Origin: an uncultured Clostridia bacterium
GTDB lineage: Bacteria > Bacillota > Clostridia > Oscillospirales > Acutalibacteraceae
DNA length: 47,352 nucleotides
Assembly (NCBI GenBank): GCA_946186665.1
Contig: CAMHOE010000017.1
Span: 1-47,352 of the forward strand
Reading direction: 5' to 3'
Notes under the pieces: model-generated
What the model saw: the letters and a program-made list of their open reading frames with translations, nothing else
Databases searched by the model: none
What the model was told of the DNA's origin: nothing
Shown: piece after piece, positions 10,478 through 18,817 of the stretch
How the letters are laid out: each line of letters starts with the position of its first letter
Position numbering within the stretch: the first letter of the stretch is position 1
Made by a program: the position numbers and the translations under genes

Positions 10478-12451
10478 TCAAACCTCCATTATTATGGGTA
10501 ATATCATGGGACTTCTGCGTGTTTTGTCATACAGAAGCTTTGATAGCTCGTCCTTTACCGTGTTCTTGATAACGCCCCATTCATGGACGCCCTGATCTAC
10601 GCAATCCTCAAGAGTCTCTACTACTACTTGCCTTGCTTTGTCCATAAGCGGTTCACTCTCACGTACATACACAAAGCCCCTTGATACTATGTCCGGACCT
10701 GCGATAATATGACCGTCACTGCTGTCAAGGGTAACAACGACGACAATGAGTCCGTCCTGTCCCAGATGCTTTCTGTCACGAAGTACGATACTTCCCACAT
10801 CTCCGACACCCAGTCCGTCAACAAGTACCTTTCCTGCCGGTATACTCGGAAGCTGTTTCATATATTCTTTGTTTATTTCTACTACGTTGCCTATGTCTCC
10901 GATAAAAATGTTGGAACGCGGCATACCCATCTGCATGGCAAGCTCCCCGTGTTTTATCAGATGCTTCTGCTCGCCGTGTACAGGTATAAAGTATTTCGGC
11001 TTTGTCAGACCGTGCATTAACTTAAGCTCCTCCTGACAAGCGTGTCCCGAAACGTGGACCTCGTACATTGACTCATAAACCACCTTGCAGCCGTGCTTCA
11101 TAAGTTCGTTTACAACGGAGCTTACAGCCTTTTCGTTGCCGGGTATGGGGTTTGCGGAGATTATAATATAATCCTCAGGACCTACAGCTACCTTACGGTG
11201 ATCCGAATATGCCATCCTTGATAAAGCAGACATAGTTTCTCCCTGGCTGCCTGTTGTAACAAGAACTATCTCATCCTTTGAATAATGACCAAGAAGGTCA
11301 ATGTCAATTATAAGTCCGTCAGGTACATTTATATAACCAAGCTCTGAAGCTATTGCCATATTATTTACCATGCTTCTGCCGGAGAAAGCGACCTTTCTGC
11401 CGTACTTCTGGGCACAGTCAAGTATCTGCTGTATTCGTCCCAGATTGGACGCAAAGGTAGCTATAATGATACGGCTCTTTTCGGCTTCTTTAAAGAGAAG
11501 GTCAAATGTGTGCGCGACCTTCTGTTCTGTCATAGTATATCCCGGACGCTCTACGTTAGTAGACTCCGCCATAAGCGCCAGCACTCCGCTTTTGCCGAGT
11601 TCGGCAAAACGCGCAAGGTCTATCATGCCTCCTGTGGTAGGGGTACAGTCGATTTTAAAGTCACCGGTATGAACTATTACGCCTGCCGGTGTGTGTATAG
11701 CTATGGCTACAGAATCCGGTATTGAGTGATTAACGTGTATAAACTCAATGGACATACAGCCAAGCTTTATTCTCTGACCGGGCTTTACGGTATTGAGCTT
11801 TGCCTTACCTGAAAGATTATGTTCCTTGAGCTTGCTGTCAACAAGACCAAGTGTAAGGGGTGTGCCATATACAGGTACATTTATTTTTTTCAGCAAATAC
11901 GGCAGTGAACCGATATGGTCCTCATGTCCGTGAGTGAGCACTACGCCTTTTATCTTGTCCTTATTGCGCTCAACATAGGTAAAATCCGGTATAACAAGAT
12001 CAACGCCCAGCATATCGCCGTCCGGAAATGCCATACCGCAGTCAAGAAGGAACATATCACCGTCACACTCAAACAGAGTGATATTCTTTCCTATCTCATT
12101 CAGACCGCCCAGAAAAGTAACTCTTACGGAATGGTCAGCGGCATTATTATAGCGGCGGTTAGACTGAAAATCGTTTTTACCCTGATAACGCGAGCGGTTC
12201 ATTTTATTGCCTGTTGATGAAGCGTAAGGCTGTTTCGATGTGCTTACGATTTTATCATACAGCTTATTATCTTCACCTATCATCTGATCCGAAAGCTTTT
12301 GCTGAGCAAATCGTTCTGCTGCGTTAGATTTGTTTTTGCTCGTTATAACTTTTTTATGCATTACCCTTCCGTTCTTAGGAAACTTTGAGCCTGAAACACT
12401 CTTGTTTCCGTTGTTTTTGGGTGCATTTTTTTTGTTAAAATTTGACAACAC
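10478..12451 (-). CDS. Ribonuclease J (metallo-beta-lactamase/beta-CASP) with long N-terminal extension
   Basis: RNA decay and maturation nuclease with 5'-3' exo- and endonuclease activity. Residues from about 109 form the beta-lactamase core (VRVTFLGGLNEIGKNITLFE), with the metal motif HGHEDH at 174-179. GSQGETMSALSRMA and HVSGHACQEELK in the beta-CASP part, and a complete C-terminal domain, follow. The first 108 residues are low-complexity and rich in N, K, S and Q. Typical RNase J is about 555 residues; this one is 657. The start is GTG at 12451, nine bases after a strong GGAGGT. Whether it corresponds to J1 or J2 cannot be told from sequence alone. Confidence 0.95.
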   Translation of the reverse strand: MLSNFNKKNAPKNNGNKSVSGSKFPKNGRVMHKKVITSKNKSNAAERFAQQKLSDQMIGEDNKLYDKIVSTSKQPYASSTGNKMNRSRYQGKNDFQSNRRYNNAADHSVRVTFLGGLNEIGKNITLFECDGDMFLLDCGMAFPDGDMLGVDLVIPDFTYVERNKDKIKGVVLTHGHEDHIGSLPYLLKKINVPVYGTPLTLGLVDSKLKEHNLSGKAKLNTVKPGQRIKLGCMSIEFIHVNHSIPDSVAIAIHTPAGVIVHTGDFKIDCTPTTGGMIDLARFAELGKSGVLALMAESTNVERPGYTMTEQKVAHTFDLLFKEAEKSRIIIATFASNLGRIQQILDCAQKYGRKVAFSGRSMVNNMAIASELGYINVPDGLIIDIDLLGHYSKDEIVLVTTGSQGETMSALSRMAYSDHRKVAVGPEDYIIISANPIPGNEKAVSSVVNELMKHGCKVVYESMYEVHVSGHACQEELKLMHGLTKPKYFIPVHGEQKHLIKHGELAMQMGMPRSNIFIGDIGNVVEINKEYMKQLPSIPAGKVLVDGLGVGDVGSIVLRDRKHLGQDGLIVVVVTLDSSDGHIIAGPDIVSRGFVYVRESEPLMDKARQVVVETLEDCVDQGVHEWGVIKNTVKDELSKLLYDKTRRSPMILPIIMEV

Positions 12452-12564
12452 TACAAAATTACCTCCATTTTCTGTTGTTATTCACAAAAATTCTTTATAA
12501 AATATTGAATATACATACATCGTGTACAACAATATTTAATTTTCCCGAACACAAATATATAGTT

Positions 12565-12593
12565 ATTTTACTCTCATTATTCAATTATGTCAA
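12565..12593 (-). promoter_or_regulatory. Sigma-A type promoter of the RNase J gene
   Basis: On the minus strand TTGACA (12593-12588) and TAAAAT (12570-12565) are 17 bases apart. This leaves a 5' leader of roughly 105 bases before the GTG start. The match is near consensus. Confidence 0.65.
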
Positions 12594-12598
12594 TACCC

Positions 12599-12841
12599 GC
12601 GCAAAGCTTGCGCACGTCAATCTAATTCAGACATCAAAATGATACAAAGTTTAATAAGATGTCATTTTGAGCGTTAAGCGAATAATCTTTGAGTGACTTA
12701 TGCACACTTTACTATGCCTGTCAGGTTTAATTAATTAGAAAAAACGCACTTTAAGCCCTTTCGGCAAGCTCAAGAAAGAAGGTTGATTCTGAAAAGTAAC
12801 AAAATAATTTCCAAATTAGATTGACGTGAAAGCTTGCGCTC
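12599..12841. repeat. Intergenic segment bounded by a 15-bp inverted repeat
   Basis: CACGTCAATCTAATT at 12613-12627 is repeated inverted and perfect at 12814-12828. AAAGCTTGCGC occurs next to both copies, so about 200 bp is enclosed by matching ends. The interior has no meaningful reading frame. It could be a degenerate non-autonomous element or an RNA-level stem. No flanking target duplication was evident. Confidence 0.5.
12660..12696 (+). repeat. Divergent copy of a REP-like GTCATTYTGAGCG repeat
   Basis: TGTCATTTTGAGCGTTAAGC followed by GAATAATCTTTGAG resembles a common bacterial intergenic repeat (GTCATTCTGAGCG-AAGCGAAGAATC), with several substitutions. The resemblance is from memory of that repeat, not from a search. 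Confidence 0.4.
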
Positions 12842-13206
12842 CCGATTCGCGGCGCAGAGCACCCCAAGGGTACTTCCTACGGGCGCCTGCGCACCCGATT
12901 CACGTTTGCTAACGCTCACTCTGATACTCTGACAGAACATTCACTGTCCTCGTTTCTCCGACCAACACGCCCCTTACGGTGCGCTTATGGGCGGTTTTGG
13001 TTGTGGAGGATAGTCGTAGACGTGTACAGTACCAGCCAAAGCGCACCTTTAGGTGCGTGACGCAGACGGTTCAATAAGAAGCTGATGCGTTGTTAAGTTG
13101 TCCAGTGCGGTCACGCACCGCCGGCGCAGTGTTGATAACAAGCTTTTGCCAACTAAACTATACACGTGGCAAGCTGCGGATGTTCATTTTTCTGGCTGCT
13201 ATTCTA
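12842..13206. other. GC-rich non-coding stretch upstream of rnhA
   Basis: This stretch is visibly richer in GC than its surroundings and has no credible gene. It contains short hairpins (GCACCT/AGGTGC near 13041-13055; CCAA-CACGCCC pairing with GGGCG-GTTTTGG near 12963-13003). A near-direct repeat CGC(T/A)CCCGATTC is present near 12838 and 12890. CCCCAAGGGTACTTCCTACG at 12862 onward recurs inverted at 19971-19993. No known structured RNA (RNase P, 6S, tmRNA, SRP) was recognised. Confidence 0.5.
12862..12884 (-). repeat. Short dispersed repeat, copy 1 (GCCCGTAGGAAGT..CCCTTGGGG)
   Basis: Read on the minus strand this 23-bp block matches 19971-19993 with a single mismatch. It lies in the GC-rich spacer between RNase J and rnhA. 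Confidence 0.55.
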
Positions 13207-13234
13207 TTGAAAGATACAGGAAAATGTGTATAAT
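13207..13234 (+). promoter_or_regulatory. Promoter of rnhA
   Basis: TTGAAA at 13207-13212 and TATAAT at 13229-13234 are separated by 16 bases and lie about 110 bases before the rnhA ATG. Confidence 0.55.
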
Positions 13235-13344
13235 AGATATGTAAAGAAATGGCCGCTTTTTTATAAGGATATGAAATGAACTGTGCGGATATGTATATGG
13301 TCATAATTTCCGTTGGGCGGTCAATAATACTTAAGGAGAGAGTT

Positions 13345-13782
13345 ATGAGACAGGTGGAGCTTTTTACTGACGGTGCGTGCAGCGGCAATCCGGGACCCGG
13401 AGGCTGGGGCGCAATACTCCGTTACAACGGACATGAAAAGGAGCTTTCCGGCGGAGAAGCTGTTACTACAAATAATCGTATGGAGCTAATAGCTGTTATT
13501 GAGGGACTGAAAGCCTTGAAGGAGCCGTGTATGGTGACACTGACCAGCGACTCTCAATATGTATGCAATGCTATACAAAAGGGTTGGGCTGTGAAATGGA
13601 AAAAGAACAACTGGATTAAAAGTGACAAATCAAAAGCTAAAAATCCTGAGCTCTGGGATGAGCTTCTGACACTGCTTGAAAAACATACACTCAAAGTCAA
13701 TTGGGTGCGCGGACACAACGGACATCCGGAAAATGAACGCTGTGACAGATTGGCTGTTGAACAAGCAAAGAGATTTAAATAA
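13345..13782 (+). CDS. rnhA: Ribonuclease HI
   Basis: Cleaves the RNA strand of RNA-DNA hybrids. The 145-residue protein begins [25 protein letters not shown]. It has the catalytic carboxylates in place: D in FTDGA, E in [12 protein letters not shown] in TSDSQYV, and D in ENERCDRLA. The basic handle region ([12 protein letters not shown]) is present. The ATG at 13345 is chosen because AAGGAGAG precedes it, and a longer frame upstream adds only unrelated residues. It stands alone on the plus strand between non-coding stretches. Confidence 0.96.
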   Translation: MRQVELFTDGACSGNPGPGGWGAILRYNGHEKELSGGEAVTTNNRMELIAVIEGLKALKEPCMVTLTSDSQYVCNAIQKGWAVKWKKNNWIKSDKSKAKNPELWDELLTLLEKHTLKVNWVRGHNGHPENERCDRLAVEQAKRFK

Positions 13783-14093
13783 ACCATGTTTTTTTGCTGG
13801 ATTTAGAGAGCGGGTCTGGAGCTTTTATAAATTTCAAGCTTTTATATTCTCTACTCTTCCCCGCTCGCTTCTTTCGCTCAATGATTAATTACTGATTGCT
13901 GTTCACTAACCAATAATAACTACATGGTTTGTTTAATTTAACCAAATAGGTATTCGTTTTCTGTTAATTCATACTGTTTTGATATGAAATATAAAAATGG
14001 TATTGATTTATTGTTTTTTTAGGTGTATTATGTATATGAAGGAAATAATCATTCTTATGATTTAGTATACTATTATTGAAACGAGGTTAGAAT
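13783..14093. other. AT-rich spacer between rnhA and iscS
   Basis: No gene is seen. GAGCGGG (13808-13814) can pair with CCCGCTC (13860-13866) across a 45-nt loop, too loose to call a terminator. The last 150 bases are AT-rich and should carry the iscS promoter. No pair of hexamers is clear enough to mark, and no Rrf2-family regulator gene is adjacent. Confidence 0.5.
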
Positions 14094-15281
14094 ATGTCAG
14101 AATATGTATATGCAGATAATGCTGCTACAACAAGACTTTCGGATGCAGCATTTGAGGCTATGAAGCCGTATTTTACGGAGTATTTCGGAAATCCATCAAG
14201 TCTTTATAAGCTTGGTGCCGCAAGCCAGAGAGCTGTAGACAAGGCAAGAGAGGATATCGCAGGCTGTATCAATGCTCCAAGACCTACAGATGTTTATTTT
14301 GTCTCAGGCGGCAGTGAAGCCGACAACTGGGCTATAAAAGGTGCTGCGGAGCTTGGCTTGAAGAAGGGAAAGAAGCATATCATTTCTTCAAGATTTGAGC
14401 ATCATGCAGTTCTCCATACTTTAGAGTATCTTGAAAAGCATGGATATGAAGTTACACTTCTGGAGGTCCATGAGGACGGACTTGTCAGACCGGAAGAGCT
14501 TGAGGCCGCAATAAGAGAGGACACTGCACTTGTTACCATTATGTTCGCCAACAACGAGATAGGCACGATACAGCCTATAAAGGAGCTTGCAGAGATAGCT
14601 CATAAGCATGGTGTTCTCTTCCATACCGATGCGGTTCAGGCTGTGGGTACAGTTGAAATAGATGTTCAGGAGCTTGGTGTGGATATGCTTTCTATGTCCG
14701 GACATAAGTTTCACGGTCCCAAAGGCGTAGGTGCGCTATATATAAAGAAGGGCATCAGACTTCCCAGTCTTATACACGGCGGCGCGCAGGAAAGAGGAAT
14801 GAGAGCAGGTACCGAAAATATTGCAGGTGTTGTGGGTATGGCAGCCGCATTGAAGGAAGCTGTTGAGAACATCCCTGAAAGAAACGCAAGACTTACAAAA
14901 ATGCGTGACAGACTTATTGACGGACTTAGCGTGATAGACCGTTCAAGGGTAAACGGCGACAGAGTGCACCGGCTTCCGGGAAATGTCAATATGTGCTTTG
15001 AGGGCATCGAGGGCGAGTCACTGCTTCTTATGCTTGACCTGAAGGGAATATCAGCGTCCTCCGGTTCCGCTTGCACTTCAGGCTCACTGGATCCCAGCCA
15101 TGTGCTTCTTGCTTTGGGTCTTCCCCATGAGATCGCACACGGTTCATTAAGACTGACCTTCAGTGATGAAAACACAGAAGAGGATATTGACCGTATTCTT
15201 TCAGTGCTTCCCCCTATTGTTGAGAGACTCCGTTCTATGTCTCCGCTTTGGGAAAAGATCGTGAATAATTCAAAGGACTGA
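14094..15281 (+). CDS. iscS: Cysteine desulfurase (IscS/NifS class)
   Basis: PLP enzyme that takes sulfur from L-cysteine for Fe-S clusters and thiolated tRNA. Of its 395 residues, K205 in [11 protein letters not shown] is the Schiff-base lysine. C327 in SSGSACTSG is the catalytic cysteine on the mobile loop typical of class I enzymes. HTDAVQAVG is the PLP aspartate region. GAGG lies seven bases before the ATG. The iscU scaffold gene follows 52 bases later, so the pair is a minimal ISC/NIF operon. No iscR, iscA or hscAB is nearby. The NifS and IscS labels are not separable here. Confidence 0.95.
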   Translation: MSEYVYADNAATTRLSDAAFEAMKPYFTEYFGNPSSLYKLGAASQRAVDKAREDIAGCINAPRPTDVYFVSGGSEADNWAIKGAAELGLKKGKKHIISSRFEHHAVLHTLEYLEKHGYEVTLLEVHEDGLVRPEELEAAIREDTALVTIMFANNEIGTIQPIKELAEIAHKHGVLFHTDAVQAVGTVEIDVQELGVDMLSMSGHKFHGPKGVGALYIKKGIRLPSLIHGGAQERGMRAGTENIAGVVGMAAALKEAVENIPERNARLTKMRDRLIDGLSVIDRSRVNGDRVHRLPGNVNMCFEGIEGESLLLMLDLKGISASSGSACTSGSLDPSHVLLALGLPHEIAHGSLRLTFSDENTEEDIDRILSVLPPIVERLRSMSPLWEKIVNNSKD

Positions 15282-15333
15282 TATCTATATAAGGTATCAG
15301 AAAAAATATTATTATAAATGAAAGGTGATCACT

Positions 15334-15762
15334 ATGGCATACAGTGAAAAAGTAATGGATCATTTTGCAAATCCGAGAAACGTGGGAGAAATGCCCGACG
15401 CCGACGGCATTGGCGAAGTAGGCAACTCAAAATGCGGCGATATAATGAAAATGTACATTAAGGTAAAGGATAACATCATAACTGATGTAAGCTTCAAGAC
15501 ATTCGGATGCGGAGCCGCAATTGCAACAAGCTCAATGGCTACCGAGCTTGTAAAGGGAAGATCTATAGACGATGCTCTTCAGCTGACTAACAAAGCTGTT
15601 ATGGAAGCTCTTGACGGACTTCCGCCGGTAAAGGTGCATTGTTCCGTTCTTGCGGAACAGGCGATAAAAGCTGCTCTGAGCGACTATTACACCAAACAGG
15701 GTATAGATCCTGAACCCATAGTCGGAAAAATATCCGAATGTGAAGAGTGTCACTTACATTGA
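15334..15762 (+). CDS. iscU: Fe-S cluster assembly scaffold IscU/NifU
   Basis: Scaffold on which [2Fe-2S] clusters are built from sulfur supplied by the upstream desulfurase. The 142 residues begin MAYSEKVMDHFANPRNVGEM. The three ligand cysteines lie in NSKCGDIMK, FGCGAAIA and VHCSVLAEQA. Conserved D follows the first cysteine. The C-terminus ends in an extra CEECHLH. The ATG at 15334 has AAAGGTG at correct spacing; a GTG three codons earlier is less likely. A strong hairpin with a U-tract follows. Confidence 0.95.
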   Translation: MAYSEKVMDHFANPRNVGEMPDADGIGEVGNSKCGDIMKMYIKVKDNIITDVSFKTFGCGAAIATSSMATELVKGRSIDDALQLTNKAVMEALDGLPPVKVHCSVLAEQAIKAALSDYYTKQGIDPEPIVGKISECEECHLH

Positions 15763-15831
15763 TTTTTACAGGCTGAAGTTTGTATTGTTGTTATGTGAGA
15801 GCTATTTTGGAATTTCAAAAAGTCAAAACGA

Positions 15832-15874
15832 CCGTGCCGCATATTTTATTTTTTGCGGCACGGCCTGTTTTTTT
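15832..15874 (+). terminator. Rho-independent terminator of iscS-iscU
   Basis: A 10-bp stem CCGTGCCGCA / TGCGGCACGG (15832-15841, 15854-15863) is followed by a run of eight Ts. It lies between convergent iscU and the esterase gene. Confidence 0.85.
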
Positions 15875-15889
15875 ACATGTAATTATCAC

Positions 15890-16705
15890 TTACTGTTTAT
15901 TATAATTATCGGAAAGGAATATCCGCAGAAAATCATAGAAGGTTGTTTCCCATGCACTCTCATGATGAGGCTTATCCGGTAAAAATATCTTATTAAGCAG
16001 GTCGGTCGGGTAATGTTCCCCCAGAATATCACATACCAATTCCGTATCGGAAGCAATTTGTTTTTCCATATCGTCAGCTCCACCTGCGTAAAAATACAGA
16101 TATGGTAATTCTTTGATGCCCTGCATCTTTGAGATTATCCATTTTCTCAGGCTGTTCCGTTCATACACCATAAATACCGGCGAAAACACTCCTCCGGCGG
16201 AGAAGATATCAGGATGACTCATCACAATATAAAATGACTCCAGACCGCCTGAAGAGCTTCCGCAGAAGGCGGTGTTTTCTCTTCCTGTTTTAACGGGGAA
16301 TTGTTTTTCAACAGCAGGCATCAAAGTATTTATAACAAAACCGTCGAATACTTCACCTGATGCGCAAAGCTGTTTTTTTATTTCTTCGGGCATATCCGGT
16401 GTTACTATGAGATCACCTATACTTGCGGGTGTCAATTCGTTAGCTCTTTCAATTGGCGCTCCGTCGTTATGAATACCTACTATCACAGCAGATTTGCCGC
16501 TGATGCTTTTTATCGCTCTGACAGACTCTCGTGTATACCAGCAGCCAAATCTCACGTTGTCATCGTCAAACAGGTTTTGTCCGTCGGTCATGTATACTAC
16601 AGGCATAGTCTCCCCTTCCTCATGTTCGGGGACAAACACACGGACTCTTTTTTCTCTCTTGTCAGAATACGGAAATGTCATTTCAATTATTTTTTCAGGG
16701 ACCAT
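15890..16705 (-). CDS. Putative esterase, alpha/beta hydrolase (Esterase D/BesA-like)
   Basis: A 271-residue cytosolic hydrolase of the putative-esterase family (PF00756-like). The nucleophile elbow GSSSG puts the serine at about S151. GGADD (about 208-212) and KPHHESAW (about H248) supply plausible acid and histidine. MTDGQNLFDD near 39-48 is a family hallmark. No signal peptide is present. Relatives cleave acyl or siderophore esters, but no siderophore genes are nearby, so the substrate is unknown. GGAGGAGA precedes the ATG. It lies 124 bases downstream of the MutS-like gene on the same strand and may share its transcript. Confidence 0.85.
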   Translation of the reverse strand: MVPEKIIEMTFPYSDKREKRVRVFVPEHEEGETMPVVYMTDGQNLFDDDNVRFGCWYTRESVRAIKSISGKSAVIVGIHNDGAPIERANELTPASIGDLIVTPDMPEEIKKQLCASGEVFDGFVINTLMPAVEKQFPVKTGRENTAFCGSSSGGLESFYIVMSHPDIFSAGGVFSPVFMVYERNSLRKWIISKMQGIKELPYLYFYAGGADDMEKQIASDTELVCDILGEHYPTDLLNKIFLPDKPHHESAWETTFYDFLRIFLSDNYNKQ

Positions 16706-16829
16706 ATTCTCTCCTCCTCAGTTTATTCGTTTTATCAGACTGATGATCACACACCATCAGCAATTCATCACTGTTAATATTTGCAAGATTTTCAGTCCCG
16801 TGCGAAAGAGGCTGTCTTGTATATTGATT

Positions 16830-18458
16830 TTAAGAATATCCTTTTGTAATATTGATAGAGCTTTTAAGCTGGTCAAAGGTAACACCATATTTTTCAGCGA
16901 TATCTCTTGCGTAGCTTACGCCCTCAGGCGGTGCAACGAATACCTTGTAAGATCTTTGTCCCTCGTGTATTCCTGTTATCAGAGAAGCTACTTTCATATC
17001 TCCTTCAAGGGAGTTTATTACGTCAAGCTCTCTTGCAAGCTCGTGCATATGTGTATTGAATACTGCTCTTGCACCAAGATACCTCATTGCTCTTACAACA
17101 TCTTTGGCAATATAAATCCCCTCTGCAAGGGATGTCGTGGCAAGGGATTCGTTGAACAGCAGAACGCTTTTATCGGTTGCTGCTGCAAAGATTTCGCTGA
17201 GTCTCTGGGACTCTTCCCCAAGTCTGCCGAGATTTGCAGTCTGATTTTCGTCTGCCGGGAAATGTGTGAAAATATTATCGCAGGGTGAAAAGCTAAGAGA
17301 CTCCGCAGGTACATAAATACCATGCTGTGCCAAAATAAACAATAAGCCTGTTACCTGAGTGAATGTGGTTTTTCCGCCCCTGTTAGGACCTGTCATTATG
17401 TATATTCCATGTTCTTTTGTAAACTCAAAATCATTGCGGACAATTTTCAGTTTATCACCTTCAAGCATCTGGATAGCAAGCCCTAGACTATATATTCCCT
17501 TTGATGAAAGTGAACGCTTATCAATGTCAAGTATTTCCGGTCTTGACATAGGAAGCCCAAGTTCCATTATTTTTGTGCAGAATTCAGCCCATCTTATATA
17601 GAAAACCAGATCGGGTATCAGCTTTGTAAGGCTGTAACCGTTTACATTAACATATCTCGAAAGCTTGGCTTTGAGTGTTCTCACAGTTGGAGCCAGCATT
17701 TCAGTTACCGAACGGCGCAGGTTGTTCATTAAAGGAGAGTCTTCGGCAGACCTGCCCACAGTATGTATTTTTGTCATTCCTGAAAAGGACGAACCGCCAA
17801 GAAGCTCATTCTTCTTTGATGCAAAATTGAAAAACTTACTGAATATTCCTGTACGAAGAAATCTCTCTCTGTTGATGGATAAGATGCCCACTTCTACAGG
17901 ACGCAGTCTGTTATCAAGGTTTACACCAAGGGAAATGCTGTGTATTTCAGCTGTTTCCTTTATCAGCTCATCTATATCCTCTTTCAGATGATCAAATCCG
18001 CTTTTAGTGCAAACAGAAGAAACAAATTCCTTCATCCTGTTAAGACCTTCGGATTTGACAGGGATCTCTGAAAGTGCCTGAGCAATTCCTGTAATACAGT
18101 TTACGTATACGTTGAGTTCCTGAGTACGGTCTATCAGCTGCCACACAGAAGAGTTTGTGTCATCTTTGTAGGTTTTTTCATAGCCTTTCAGATATTCGAG
18201 CTGTTCAAGCATTTCCTTTAGTTTTTCACGCAGCTCCGGATATTTTATTATATCCTCAAAAACGTCACAGCGATAACGGATGACTTCCGGATCACTTTCC
18301 AGCTTCATCATCATACTTTTCAGAGTTTTTTTCTCGTGCTCGCTCTGTGAAATATATTCCAATATGTATTCCATGGAAATATCTTTAAAGGCATCTTCGC
18401 TGAGTGTTTTATATGCAGGTTCTTTTCCGGCCGGATAAAGCAAACTGAAATCATCCAT
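16830..18458 (-). CDS. MutS-like ATPase lacking the mismatch-recognition domain
   Basis: The 542 residues contain a helical lever/clamp-like N-terminal half and a C-terminal MutS domain V ATPase. Walker A is GPNRGGKTT (357-365), and FNTHMHELARELD is the later motif. The N-terminal mismatch-binding and connector domains of canonical MutS (about 850 residues) are absent, and no FxE motif is seen. The Walker B equivalent reads LLFNESLATTS, with N where canonical MutS has D. No Smr domain is present, so it is not MutS2. Function is unknown; a role in DNA structure recognition is possible. GGAGAAAA precedes the ATG. It is probably the first gene of a unit with the esterase. Confidence 0.85.
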   Translation of the reverse strand: MDDFSLLYPAGKEPAYKTLSEDAFKDISMEYILEYISQSEHEKKTLKSMMMKLESDPEVIRYRCDVFEDIIKYPELREKLKEMLEQLEYLKGYEKTYKDDTNSSVWQLIDRTQELNVYVNCITGIAQALSEIPVKSEGLNRMKEFVSSVCTKSGFDHLKEDIDELIKETAEIHSISLGVNLDNRLRPVEVGILSINRERFLRTGIFSKFFNFASKKNELLGGSSFSGMTKIHTVGRSAEDSPLMNNLRRSVTEMLAPTVRTLKAKLSRYVNVNGYSLTKLIPDLVFYIRWAEFCTKIMELGLPMSRPEILDIDKRSLSSKGIYSLGLAIQMLEGDKLKIVRNDFEFTKEHGIYIMTGPNRGGKTTFTQVTGLLFILAQHGIYVPAESLSFSPCDNIFTHFPADENQTANLGRLGEESQRLSEIFAAATDKSVLLFNESLATTSLAEGIYIAKDVVRAMRYLGARAVFNTHMHELARELDVINSLEGDMKVASLITGIHEGQRSYKVFVAPPEGVSYARDIAEKYGVTFDQLKSSINITKGYS

Positions 18459-18559
18459 GATATTTTCTCCTTATCTTTTGTGTATATCGCGAATATATCT
18501 GAATAATTCATTTCCAATACTGTTTTCCTGATCTATAATAATTATAAAACAATGGTTTA

Positions 18560-18588
18560 ATTATAGCAATCAACTATTCCGAAGTTAA
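18560..18588 (-). promoter_or_regulatory. Extended -10 promoter of the MutS-like gene
   Basis: On the minus strand TTAACT (18588-18583) and TATAAT (18565-18560) are 17 bases apart. TGC before TATAAT makes an extended -10. The rest of the 18459-18761 spacer is AT-rich and shows no gene. Confidence 0.55.
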
Positions 18589-18761
18589 TACAACTGTAAA
18601 ACTATAAAATCAATTGAGAGTTTATTTTGTCTCTGATTTCTGGGAAACCTTGAACTTTTACAATGCTGACAACTCGCTGCTATGATACAGAAAAGATTAA
18701 GTGATTAATTGTACTTTAATATAAATTATACATTTTTTCGTTTTTGTATGAAGGATGAATG

Positions 18762-18790
18762 TTGATTTTTCCCATAAAATGTATTAAAAT
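18762..18790 (+). promoter_or_regulatory. Promoter of the Ig-like protein gene
   Basis: TTGATT (18762-18767) and TAAAAT (18785-18790) are separated by 17 bases. Transcription would start about 20 bases ahead of the ATG at 18818, just covering the AAAGGGG ribosome site. Confidence 0.5.
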
Positions 18791-18817
18791 ATAATGACAG
18801 AAAGGGGTCATATTTAT

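Noticed and set aside
12842-13206. Known structured RNA (RNase P, tmRNA, 6S or SRP RNA) in the GC-rich spacer
   Set aside because: None of the conserved core sequences of those RNAs was found.
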